A stretch of 28,214 bases of DNA from Fragilaria crotonensis (taxonomy: Eukaryota; Bacillariophyta; Fragilariophyceae; Fragilariales; Fragilariaceae), in contig JAKSYS010000746.1 of the NCBI GenBank assembly GCA_022925895.1, positions 1 through 28,214 of the forward strand, read 5' to 3'. The notes below the pieces were generated by a model that was not told the origin of the DNA, made no database searches, and saw only the letters and a program-made list of their open reading frames with translations. Positions 10,214 to 19,279 of this stretch are shown here, piece after piece. Within the stretch, counting starts at the first letter, position 1. Every line of letters starts with the position of its first letter. The translations under genes were made by a program, and so were the position numbers.

Positions 10214-11251
10214 ATGGGAACAGACAAAGACGACAACAAATGGAAAGATGCAATTGTATCCACTCTCCAAGGAGGTGGTGACAAAAAGAATGGGAAGTTA
10301 CCAGTCAAGGAATTGCGAAAAGCTGTCCTTCTCAGTCTGCAACTGGACACATCCGACAAGGGTGCCAAAAAGAGCTTCAAAACGATTGTTCAAGCGCTCG
10401 AAGATGACGGAATTCTATCATTGAGTGCCGAAGGAATCGTCAAACTCAAGAAGAAGAAACAAAAGGACAAAAAGAAAATGAAACGTTCAACAGAAGGTGA
10501 CGACGACGAGGCTCCTCAGAAGAAGGTAAAGATCGAGAAATCAAAGGAAGAACACCGAGAAAAGGATGGTGAACAAGACGAAGATGACGTTGAAGATGCG
10601 GTGCCTCAACATCAAGACAAGGCACCTTCTGCTGACAAGAATAAGCCTTGCAAGGGCAATCCTCAGGGTGTCACTAGACTATTCTTGGGCAATCTTCCTT
10701 TTTCTGTCGATGAAGCGTCGCTAGGAGACTTTCTTCCTGGCACTGTTACTCACATCAAGTGGATTACCGACAAGGAAACTGGAAAATTTTATGGATCTGC
10801 TTTCATCGAGATGGATACTGCAGAGCATGCGGGGCAAGCTGTAGCCAAGGCAGGACAGCAATTGATGGGAAGGCCAGTTAAGATTAACTTTGCTCCATCC
10901 CTTCCGGGCGATGTTTGGCCTCCAACGAAGAAGACCGTGACTGGCGGTGGTAGTGGCGGAGGCCATGCTGGCGGCGTCGGTGTGAAGGCAATGAGCGAAA
11001 AACCAGAGAACTGTTGCAAGCTGTTCATTGGAAATTTGAGCTATGATATTGACGATGAAGGCATTTCAAAGTTCTTTGCAAATGTAGGTGCCGAAGTCAA
11101 AGCTGTGCGTTGGATACACCACAAAGACACGGGTGATTTCAAGGGTGTAGGATTTGTAGAATTCTGGAATACAGAAGCGTGCGAAAAAGGCGCTACATTG
11201 AATGGAAAGAATCTCCTTGGAAGACCAATTCGAATTGACTGGACCGACTGA
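10214..11251 (+). CDS. Nucleolin-like protein with two RRM domains
   Basis: A 345-residue RNA-binding protein without introns. Residues 8-80 are a basic, possibly winged-helix segment (KWKDAIVSTLQ, LPVKELRKAVL, LEDDGILSLS) that recalls domains of LYAR-like nucleolar proteins; that comparison is weak. Residues 80-145 are a low-complexity Lys/Glu/Asp region with nuclear-localisation-like clusters. RRM1 (about 154-228) has RNP2 LFLGNLPF and RNP1 KFYGSAFIEM. A Gly-rich linker (244-256) leads to RRM2 (about 268-343) with RNP2 LFIGNLSY and RNP1 DFKGVGFVEF. The order acidic/basic region then tandem RRMs resembles nucleolin and Nsr1, so a nucleolar role in ribosome biogenesis is inferred. The ATG in context ACC-ATG-G is used. 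Confidence 0.85.
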   Translation: MGTDKDDNKWKDAIVSTLQGGGDKKNGKLPVKELRKAVLLSLQLDTSDKGAKKSFKTIVQALEDDGILSLSAEGIVKLKKKKQKDKKKMKRSTEGDDDEAPQKKVKIEKSKEEHREKDGEQDEDDVEDAVPQHQDKAPSADKNKPCKGNPQGVTRLFLGNLPFSVDEASLGDFLPGTVTHIKWITDKETGKFYGSAFIEMDTAEHAGQAVAKAGQQLMGRPVKINFAPSLPGDVWPPTKKTVTGGGSGGGHAGGVGVKAMSEKPENCCKLFIGNLSYDIDDEGISKFFANVGAEVKAVRWIHHKDTGDFKGVGFVEFWNTEACEKGATLNGKNLLGRPIRIDWTD

Positions 11252-11360
11252 TTCACCTCGTCGCATCCTTTATGCTAGTGGCGACAATTGAACGCGGTAC
11301 AAGCGTTCGTACTTCTTTTGGTTAATTCAATGGAATACTATGCAGTAGGTTGCTTAAAGT

Positions 11361-13286
11361 CTAAAGTTGAGTGATGTCTCGACCGAACATCTGACGCCTG
11401 GCCCAGTCGTTGAGGACCAGCACGCGGTTTCTCCACGAAACTTGTTTGGTCAAATAGACACTGCGCCAAACGGCATTGCCAAGCTTTCCCTTACCTTTGA
11501 TGTTGTCGGCATTGGGTGCCAGGGAAACCTGAGCTAGGGCTGATCCTCCACCAGTGTAGGCAAGAATACCAAGGTTCAAGAATTGAAATGGCTTCGCATA
11601 GTCATCAGTGTTGCCGGCAAATCGTGCAATGGACTCCGAAAGCGTACCAGAGTGTTCCGGATCTTTCGTGGGTGGCGGGAAAAAACCTTCCTCGGTCTTT
11701 TCTGGGCTGAAATTGTAGTTCTTGTTCATCAATCCCGCTAGGAACTCCCCCTGTTGTGAAGCAACTTGCGCCGTAGCCGGCAACTGACTTCGGGTGATGC
11801 AACTGCAGTCACCCAGGGCAAGAATCTTCCCATCAGTCCCTAGAACACGGCACCATGGATCGATTGCAAGACGACCTCGAGCCACCTTCTGCTCATTTCC
11901 TTGTTCTTCGCCAATGCTTTCAATAAGCTGTAGAGTCAAAGGAAGCGGTCCATTCCCAGCTGCCCAAACGGCAAGCCCATAGTGCAGAGAAGTACCATCA
12001 TTGAGGTCGATGATGTTTTCCTTCACCTCCTTCACAGAACTCTGCAACAAAAGCTCGGTGAGATGGAAGTTTTCTGGGATGAGGTTTCTGACCACGGGAT
12101 CAGAAATGGTGACGTCTCTTCGCAGCTGTTTGATCGCTTCCGCTTGCAGAGACTTATCGAAGGGAGCCAAAATAGTGTCGGAAGCCTCAATAACCTTAAT
12201 ACGAACATATTTGATCAGGTTTGGATAGTACTTTGGACCATCTTGCTCCACAAAATCTCTCAACTCGGAAGCGAACTCCACACCTGTCGGACCCGCTCCA
12301 ATAACAGCGAAGGTGAGGGTGTTGATCCGGGATTCATCACTCAACCCAGGAAGATTTGCGCGTTCGAAGCAGTTCACAATGGCAGTCCGGATACGTCTGG
12401 CATCTTCGATTTGGCGAAGGAAGCAACAATGCTCGCGCACTCCAGGAATGCCAAAGGTGTTGGTTTGAGCACCAATCGTGAACAGGAGTCGATCATAGCT
12501 CATAGTGAAGCTCTCGACTTCACAAGAGTTCCCGTCACAGACAACTGATTGACATTCGATTGTCGATGACTTAGGGTCCACCGACGTGGCAGTTGCCTCG
12601 AGGAAGTTAACATGGCGATTAATCTATAGACAAATGTGAGATTTTGACGATGTTGAGTCTTGAGACATAATGCCCATGCGTACCTCACGGATAGGCTCGG
12701 TGATAGAACGATATTCGACGGTTCCAACACTAGATCCTGCCAACATAGGGGTGAAAAGGAAATAGTTGCGAGGGGAGATCACTGTCACATCATACAATGA
12801 GGTATCGATATCTTTCAAGAAGGAAGCGGACCCCCAACCAGTTCCTAGAACCACAAGCCTTTCCTTTGGGCCATTTGGTCGAGGACTGGGCGACGAGTCC
12901 TTTAAGAAGTCCTCGACGGTATGCTCTAGGATTTCAGCAGCCTTTTCCGCCAAAAACAATGGGTAGGCTCTGGGCCGCATCAATCTTTCCATCTTGGCTG
13001 AAAACGAAGAGTCCTTGGTGGCGGAAGCGGCATCGTCCTGCGGCTTGCTGACGAATATGCCTTGCATGCCCTCGGCATCTCTCAAACTGTACTTCGCTTC
13101 ATTGTCAACAGCGGCGTTCCTTTCGGCGATCTCTCTGCGCAGAATCTTTTCTCCTTCCTTCGGAGTTATGCTTTGAGATAATGTAGTAGATCTTGTTCGA
13201 TGATTCGATCTGATAATTGGAGTAAACGCATTGATGCTGGCTATGGCCATAATCAGCGCACCGATTTGCATGGCTCCGACTCGCAT
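11361..13286 (-). CDS. Type II NADH dehydrogenase, plastid-targeted (two exons)
   Basis: Non-proton-pumping NAD(P)H:quinone oxidoreductase of 621 residues, exons 12684-13286 and 11361-12623. It transfers electrons from NAD(P)H through FAD to quinone. The FAD-binding Rossmann motif is [12 protein letters not shown] (about 145-156), followed by [12 protein letters not shown] (171-182). The NADH-binding motif is [15 protein letters not shown] (about 308-322). The second FAD motif is KILALGDCS. The C-terminus has the membrane-associating helix region [23 protein letters not shown]. The 60-nt intron (GTACGC to CTATAG) joins EPIRE to [10 protein letters not shown] in frame. Residues 1-20 are a signal peptide ending INA before Phe21-Thr-Pro, suggesting a plastid rather than a mitochondrial location and hence chlororespiratory plastoquinone reduction. 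A downstream Met at residue 6 could be the real start. A family-atypical spacer of about 100 residues precedes the first Rossmann fold. Confidence 0.93.
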
Positions 13287-14043
13287 CTGATATTGTTGGC
13301 TGATATAATTGAATTCCAGTTGTTACTTTTTTATGGCTTCTTCAATCAGTTTTTCGGAGAAAAGCAATGCGAACGCTTCTTACCAGCACAGCAAAGAGAT
13401 CCCTGGTCACCGGTCATCCGATCCCACGGAAATGGGGTGACAGGACACGGACGTCGTCAAGCATTACCATTGCCAGTATCCAGAGACGTGGTCTACGTGA
13501 GTGCTACTAGTAGAGGACTTCGCTTACTTTGGTGATGTCACGCATGCAAGTACCTGGTAGACTACAACTATACTACAGTAGACTCTATTGGTAGGGAATA
13601 GGGAAGGATTCGGTCGCAATGTGCAATAGAATTTATTTGACGACGAAAACCTGAGTGGTACAAGTAGCTCGTGTACAGAAGTACATGTACAATCACACCG
13701 AGTACCTGGTACTCGTAGTCCGGTACAAGTTGTGGAGTACTCCAGCACAATGTACGTCACAATTCACAACGAAAGGTATGGATACTAGTACAGTACAAGT
13801 GTGCGAGGGTGCGAGATATCATACCTTAGTACAGAAGCAGAGTAAAGGGCCTAATGTACACTTGTGGATAGAGTGAGTGCAGCAGTTCGACCTTGTTCTC
13901 GCAGCTTCTCTTTGATGTTGTTCGTATATCCTACATCCATCCAGCCACACTTGCCGATGACTTTTGTGTGCCCTTGTGCGAAAATGGTCGATTTCAAAGT
14001 ATCACGCTACACGCTACACACCGAACGACCTCGAATGGGGTCG
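13287..14043. repeat. Spacer with GTAC-rich island
   Basis: No gene supported. Between about 13549 and 13860 I count 14 GTAC words in 312 bp, where about one is expected. They include the 15-nt inverted repeat GAGTACC-T-GGTACTC at 13700-13714, most of which recurs at 19010-19023. Nothing protein-coding was recognised. Confidence 0.6.
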
Positions 14044-14676
14044 TCAGACATACCATCCTGAAATCATTTCTTGCTTAAAACGTCGTTGTTGGTACAAGAG
14101 CTCAATGATCGCCCCGTCAGCATCATAAATAAAGGCCAGCTGGTACAAATGTTGTCCGATCATTTGTTCCTGTGGCGGAATTGCGATCCTCAGAGTCTTC
14201 CCAAACTTCTCTTGACTCTTCACGTTTATCTGATCAATCCAGTCTTGTAGTCGCTTCATTCCTTTGCTCTTCATGGACCTGGTGACATCGATTGCGTAAT
14301 GGTTTAATCCTAGCAGGTCAGGCCGTTGTATCAGGTCAATTGCTCTCCGTCGTGTCCCTTCAGGTTCGTTCCGCATGCTGCTGGGGACTTCAATCAGTTC
14401 TATTCGCCCTCCCTGGTCCTTCTGTTGCAACCAGGCGGCCCGCACGTTCCCAGCAAGGAACTTGGTTTCCACTTCAAAGTCCAACAGGGAGTAAAAGTTG
14501 ATTGCCAATTCAATATCTCGAGTCCTGATAGCCGTATGGTGGAATGGAGTAGCTGTGCTCACGTACATGTCCAGATGTGATGTAGTAAACCTTTTCCCCG
14601 GTAGTGTCGGAGCAAAGGATTGACAGCATACCAGCATGGTCAGAGTTGCGACCAGAGCCAGTGCATACTCGCTCAT
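14044..14676 (-). CDS. Plastid-targeted VOC (glyoxalase-fold) protein
   Basis: A 210-residue protein of the vicinal-oxygen-chelate superfamily (glyoxalase I, ring-cleavage dioxygenases and relatives). Residues 4-20 form a signal peptide followed by Phe21-Ala-Pro, a textbook diatom plastid cleavage motif. The beta-alpha-beta-beta-beta modules begin at HHTAIRTRDIELAINFYS (46-63) and LNHYAIDV (124-131). Likely metal ligands are His47, Glu93, His126 and Glu192 (in IIELLY), giving a complete 2-His/2-Glu set. The substrate cannot be read from the sequence. Length fits a single VOC domain plus transit sequence. The last codons (GWYV) read through a possible GTATGT splice donor, so an extra 3' exon cannot be excluded. 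Confidence 0.82.
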   Translation of the reverse strand: MSEYALALVATLTMLVCCQSFAPTLPGKRFTTSHLDMYVSTATPFHHTAIRTRDIELAINFYSLLDFEVETKFLAGNVRAAWLQQKDQGGRIELIEVPSSMRNEPEGTRRRAIDLIQRPDLLGLNHYAIDVTRSMKSKGMKRLQDWIDQINVKSQEKFGKTLRIAIPPQEQMIGQHLYQLAFIYDADGAIIELLYQQRRFKQEMISGWYV

Positions 14677-15440
14677 GTTCGCAGACGAGACACATGCGCG
14701 CCTAAACGTTGTTATGGATGCAGCTGATTTCGGATGTCAAGCATGATGGCGTGTGGTTTTTCTCTCACCAGGGATGACGTGACGGCAAGGCGCCAGGCCT
14801 GAGCATGACGCATGACAGCATGACATCGGATTTTGGATCGCAGAAAGTCATGTTGGCTGTTTTGTGGTAGTTCGGTGCCCGATCAAACTCGCGCATGGAT
14901 CAGCGTATTTGTTTCCCCTGTACCCTGTACCCTGTACCCTGTACAGTACCACGGACTCAATGGTATTCCAAACTTCCTATTAGCAGTGTATGATAGTAGA
15001 TTCATTCAAGTTAACATTCAACTAGAATAGAGTTCTGATAAATGAGTAGTACAAGAGCGCGTCGAGGGCTCGTTAACAGTGTTGCAGAATATCGCGTTGG
15101 TTGCTACATCAAATCAGGACCTTCGAGCCTGGTTAACACCAAGGCTCTTGAAAGTCAATTACGAAGGCGATTCTGGTCAGCAATAGTGCGCGTGGCTCAA
15201 ATGCGCCCGCACGCTTAGGCGTGGTTGTTGTTCCTGAAAAGTGAAGGAGTCCATGATGTCAATAATGCTTTGTTGGCAAAGTTCTTGAGCTCAGTGTGTT
15301 CTCAAGCCACATTCTCACAGCAACATACTCCATATGTGTATTATGGAATTCCAACCTTGGGACTCGCAGGTCCGTTTACCTTTACTGGCGTCCACTAGCT
15401 TAGGTGTAGGCACAGTATGACAAATTCCAGAAACAGACTG
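14677..15440. other. Spacer between VOC and hydrolase-like genes
   Basis: No gene supported apart from a short tandem repeat (listed separately). Open frames are short and without motifs. Confidence 0.5.
14917..14944 (+). repeat. Tandem 7-mer CCTGTAC x4
   Basis: Four perfect copies of CCTGTAC, followed by AGTACC. A microsatellite-like array that again contains the GTAC core common in the spacers here. Confidence 0.9.
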
Positions 15441-16175
15441 CTACAGCACGACTTCCTCGATCCAGTTGTTGATCATTCCGGACGGATCATCGTCGTGGCC
15501 AACGCGTCGTAGCTGAACTTCACCAAATCGACTGTTCGGACTGCTATGCCGACTGGCTGTAGACTGGGACACGGCATGCAGTACGTCAAGAGAGGACAAG
15601 ACGAGCATGGGAATGACTCCAGATTCCAACTTGAGTGACCTGCCGTCGACACCGGAGTGAATTCGACGCAAGAAATTTGTTTCGTCTAATGAATCCTCCG
15701 AATACATGCTATTGAGCTCCTCCAGCAATTCCATGGAAGGTTCAAATACTGGGTCTACCATGATCAAACCAGAAAGAGGGAGATCTTCGAGGTAGAATTG
15801 TGCCACCCACGACACTGCCGGTCCTCGTGCAAGCAGGACGACTGATGGTTTGGCTTCGAGATCGCTTGTCATCTCCGCGAGAGAAGCCTCCATACTAGAA
15901 AGAGTAATCTGCTGTTTACAAAAATGCAGACCGTACTCATTGGGGAGGGCATCTCGTAGGTACGAGCTCCAGGATGTATGGTAGAGACCTTGATCTTCGA
16001 CAAGGACCAAAGTACAAGGTTTCTCAGCCACAAGCGATGATAACGGTGGTTCAATCGACTCCGTGATAATGCTTCGATTCCAGCACTTTCGGGCCCTTGC
16101 TGAAACTCTCAGATTGCGGTCAATGCGGTTCGAAGCTAGTCGTCGACCCCACATCGACAACATCGTTACAGACAA
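15441..16175 (-). CDS. Alpha/beta-hydrolase-like protein, possibly inactive
   Basis: A 244-residue protein. The first 35 residues are rich in Arg and Ser with no acidic residue before Asp19, which suggests a mitochondrial presequence. From residue 53 the pattern is that of a small alpha/beta-hydrolase: strand TLVLVE, then PSVVLLARGPAVSWVAQFYL (110-129) at the usual nucleophile-elbow position, then LPLSGLIMVDPVF (132-144), a late strand VIPMLVLSSLDVLH, and a final HDDDPSGMINNWIEEV (227-242) with a His at the catalytic-His position. The elbow reads ARGPA rather than G-x-S-x-G, so the nucleophilic Ser appears to be Gly118. This suggests a non-catalytic member or a wrong alignment. No intron is required. 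It is not assigned to a family with certainty. Confidence 0.65.
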   Translation of the reverse strand: MSVTMLSMWGRRLASNRIDRNLRVSARARKCWNRSIITESIEPPLSSLVAEKPCTLVLVEDQGLYHTSWSSYLRDALPNEYGLHFCKQQITLSSMEASLAEMTSDLEAKPSVVLLARGPAVSWVAQFYLEDLPLSGLIMVDPVFEPSMELLEELNSMYSEDSLDETNFLRRIHSGVDGRSLKLESGVIPMLVLSSLDVLHAVSQSTASRHSSPNSRFGEVQLRRVGHDDDPSGMINNWIEEVVL

Positions 16176-16716
16176 GAAGTCGACAGAAGTGGACGACCGA
16201 CGGCCGATATGCTGGCTCCACTATTCTGTTCCAGATTCCAGACAATCGTACTAGCTAGAGTATGCATAGAGTACTTGTTTTTGGCATTCTACCGTCGTAA
16301 TCGAAACCGTGCATAAAAAAAAATAGCTCATATCATACTGCTAGTAGAAAGCTGGAATGCAACAGTACTGGAGTTATCGTACATGCAGTTTTCTAACGGT
16401 ATTCTCCGTATTTCGTACATGCAGTTTTCTAACGGTATTCTCCGTATTTCGTACTCCAGTACCCGGTATTTCCGGCACTAGTGGTCATTTTCTATCAATC
16501 TACTGTATTAGGTGGTGCCTAATAACCAACCGAAAACCCTTCCAAGGCAATCGAATGTATTGTAGTCTCGGAGTATTCCCTACTACTGTAGTAGAGAGAG
16601 TCTAGGATACCAGGCAGTGAGCGAATAAAGAAAAAAAGTATTCAATTTAGATTAACTGCCGTCCTCAGGTACTCGCGAAACTAACTTGGGTTCATGTAAG
16701 GGGCGCTTCAAAGTGT
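16176..16716. other. Spacer with tandem repeat
   Basis: No gene supported. Contains the 36-bp tandem repeat listed separately, an A-run near 16315-16323, and CTACTAGTAG-type words. Confidence 0.5.
16378..16449 (+). repeat. Two perfect 36-bp tandem copies
   Basis: The unit starts CGTACATGCAGTTTTCTAAC and ends CTCCGTATTT. Copies at 16378-16413 and 16414-16449 are identical, and the next five bases (CGTAC) start a third. Perfect identity implies a recent duplication. Confidence 0.95.
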
Positions 16717-17262
16717 TCACTCCAAATCATCCGGGCGGCGGTTCATCAATGCATGAAACCCGCGCACTTGACGGACGAAGTCGTCTCCGGCCTCACCAAT
16801 CGTGGTGAACATTTGGAACCCATTCCCCTCTACGAAACCTATAATGACTTGGTTTTCGTCGGCAGAAGCAACACCATTCAGAGCCAAAAGTCGTCGCAGG
16901 TTGTCTTTCAGGGCATCTTCTTCCATGCAGAGACAGACGACTTCACCGAGCAACTGGCCGTCTGCATCGAAAGCGAAGAATCGAGGCAACATGTTAACCC
17001 ACTCCCAAGAACGGTTTGGTTCCACCGCCATCGACTTGATGAGAAACTTGGCATACAGAGAGGTTGGCTTCTGTTCCCTCGCAACATGATGCATGGTCCC
17101 ACCAGGTTGAGAGAGAATCTGCTGACCGTAGCGCGCGACTGTGTCACGATGAATATCCTCGACGCGTTCGACCTTTCCGAATCTAGTCTGGATGTATAGT
17201 GTAGCGTGCTGGATGGCTTGACTTGCCGAGTGGGCAGCATATAGCAATGAGGAGTGTAACAT
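16717..17262 (-). CDS. Conserved-looking hypothetical protein, 181 aa
   Basis: I do not recognise this protein. It has a mixed, globular composition. Residues 1-30 form an amphipathic N-terminus (SSLLYAAHSASQAIQHATLY) that could be a weak organelle presequence. Residues about 88-115 (NMLPRFFAFDADGQLLGEVVCLCMEEDALKDN) give alternating beta-alpha propensity, followed by LLALNGVASADENQVIIGFVEGNGFQMF and a helical end. Two Cys lie in VVCLCME. The single open frame over 181 codons with no intron and normal composition supports a real gene; the antisense frames have no domain. No function is proposed. Confidence 0.6.
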   Translation of the reverse strand: MLHSSLLYAAHSASQAIQHATLYIQTRFGKVERVEDIHRDTVARYGQQILSQPGGTMHHVAREQKPTSLYAKFLIKSMAVEPNRSWEWVNMLPRFFAFDADGQLLGEVVCLCMEEDALKDNLRRLLALNGVASADENQVIIGFVEGNGFQMFTTIGEAGDDFVRQVRGFHALMNRRPDDLE

Positions 17263-17379
17263 TTTTGACGAGGAAATGAGGAGAAATGTGTGGATGTGAA
17301 AATGTGAACAGATCGGAAAATACGTTCGGGAAAGTATACCAGAAAATTTGGTGTCAGTTACAATGAATTCTTGTCAGGC

Positions 17380-18657
17380 TCAATCCATGACTCCAGGGTA
17401 TTGCCGTTCGAACAAAGTCGGTGTGTCCTTCAGAATAGTGAAAATAAAATGCACTTGCCAACCAGTTGATCCCATCTTGGTCATGATTTCGGCATAAAGT
17501 GATTCGGGCAAGCTTAGCTTGGAGAGTGCCAGAGGGTAGCACAGAAGTAAATAGCGCATGTGATTCCATGTAAGATGACGGAGCAATTCGAGGGGAAGCT
17601 CTCCTTCCATGTTGGCAATGGACGCACCCTTGGGATAACCCCTGACTAGGGCTTCAATTCTGTGCTGCCATTCCTTGGTATTCGTTGCTAACCGAGCTGC
17701 CACATGGATCGGCAAGTCGCCGTTAGAATCAAGTTGACACATGCAGTAGGGATTCATAGCGAGAATCATTTGAAAGAACAAAGTCTCACAGCGTGAGTCC
17801 TGGGCAATGCATTCATGAAGGATTGGAAAGGTGGAGAGCTGACTTTCATCTTCACAACCCAAAACAACGACCAATTTGTGCCAGCATGCTCTGAGAGCGA
17901 AAGCATCGTTGAGATTGGAGGTCAAGTTAAATCCTGCAGTGATCGAAGCTCCTTTGGGATTACAGACGCGCGATGGAAGGTAATTGGACAAGACGGTCTT
18001 TTTGGTCAATTTCGAAGTCAACACCTTCTTAAGTCTTCCCTTGTAGCAATTTGACAATTCTTGGATGAGCGGTCGTTCCAGGTTTTCCTTCAGCGAAGCT
18101 TGATGAAAAGCACCAAAATCTGATTGAGTCACTTCATTTCTCCAACAAGCAAGGACTAGTGGAGTTTTATTAGAAACATCCTTGCTAGCAAGGGCATGAA
18201 CCATGCGATCATGGCCTCCGATCTGAATTAGCATGGGTATGATCCCTCGGAGATGTCGTCCAAATTCAACGCAAATATGGAATACATTCCGAAGAGAAGT
18301 GGCTTCTTGCCAAAGCATGGCATCGGGGTAGGCTTGTGCCAGACATCGAATGATTTCCAGTGGCTGCTGTGCGTAGCATGCTAAATGCAATGCACAGTTT
18401 TGATTGCTTGTCAAAAGGCGAGTCGATGCAGGTTGTTCATGTACAAAGGCCTCCAAGACATTCAAGGGAAGATCAGGACGAATACAAAGAATGTGAATCA
18501 CAGCGATGTTTGTAGAATCTTCAAGTGGTCCAACACTTGCCGTTGCGGCAGCTTGAAACAATGCCTCGTCTGGGTGCGATTCCAACCTCTTGAGAAGGCC
18601 GTTCCAGTTGGAGTTCATGGCAAGCGAGTGCATCACAGGTAGCTCGGGTTGATCCAT
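17380..18657 (-). CDS. Ankyrin-like repeat protein
   Basis: A 425-residue intronless protein. Repeated units show the ankyrin pattern of a short helix pair with TPLHLAC-like words: NCALHLACYAQQPLEIIRCL (about 86-105), NVFHICVEFGRHLRGIIPML (123-142), KTPLVLACWRNEV (about 168-180) and GDLPIHVAARLAT (about 318-330), then GELPLELLRHL. A basic segment (GRLKKVLTSKLTKK) lies in the middle. Diatom genomes carry large families of such divergent ankyrin proteins, usually of unknown function; protein-protein interaction is the only safe inference. No signal peptide or membrane span is seen. The first ATG is used. Confidence 0.75.
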   Translation of the reverse strand: MDQPELPVMHSLAMNSNWNGLLKRLESHPDEALFQAAATASVGPLEDSTNIAVIHILCIRPDLPLNVLEAFVHEQPASTRLLTSNQNCALHLACYAQQPLEIIRCLAQAYPDAMLWQEATSLRNVFHICVEFGRHLRGIIPMLIQIGGHDRMVHALASKDVSNKTPLVLACWRNEVTQSDFGAFHQASLKENLERPLIQELSNCYKGRLKKVLTSKLTKKTVLSNYLPSRVCNPKGASITAGFNLTSNLNDAFALRACWHKLVVVLGCEDESQLSTFPILHECIAQDSRCETLFFQMILAMNPYCMCQLDSNGDLPIHVAARLATNTKEWQHRIEALVRGYPKGASIANMEGELPLELLRHLTWNHMRYLLLCYPLALSKLSLPESLYAEIMTKMGSTGWQVHFIFTILKDTPTLFERQYPGVMD

Positions 18658-19279
18658 TGCTACTGCAGAAGCGTCGTTTGGGCGTTCAGTCGAATCCCGA
18701 GTAGACTGATCCGATGAGATCCGACGAGAAGCAGTAGTCGAAAGTCGCAGGTGGGTGTACTTGGAGGGGAGTTCCCTCGAGTCTCGACTATCAGTTGTGT
18801 GTTATAAGAGCGGAAGTGTTGTTTAACTAGGGGCTCTACTCTCTCAAATACATGCATAGAGTGAGAGTTATGACTTCATGTCTGTGCATGAAATGTTCCT
18901 GGATATAAATAATGGATATGACACCGGTCACCGGTCACACCTTTCTTGGTTCCGCTTGACACCGATACGACTGTGAGCCTTACCTGGAGTGCACGTGGTA
19001 CAAGTACTAGAGTACCTGGTACTACACGCCACACGATACAGTATTCCTTTGGAGTCCACAGTGCACAGTCTGTATGTGATTTGACGAACTTGACTTGTGC
19101 AACGTGCAACACTGGCTGTAACTTCCGAGTACAAGAGTTCTACGCACTACAGTATGATACTAAACGGACGACGGCAGGCCGAAAGCCACACATTCCAGAA
19201 TGTTCAGTCATACACCGATTTACTCGCTGTCGCTGTAAGAGTAGACGACCATCATTGAGACACAGCATAGACTTTGACC
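18658..19279. promoter_or_regulatory. Divergent spacer of ankyrin and SmB genes
   Basis: 622 bp between the starts of two divergent genes. No coding content supported. Contains GAGTACCTGGTACT at 19010-19023, also present at 13700-13713, and further GTAC words. Tandem CACCGGT (ACACCGGTCACCGGTCACAC) lies at about 18919-18938. Confidence 0.5.

Noticed and set aside
11982-12548. Plus-strand open frame of 188 codons over NDH-2
   Set aside because: Antisense to the NADH-binding half of the dehydrogenase; no motif of its own.
16378-16449. Direct repeats considered as a CRISPR array
   Set aside because: The copies are directly adjacent with no spacers, and the context is eukaryotic.
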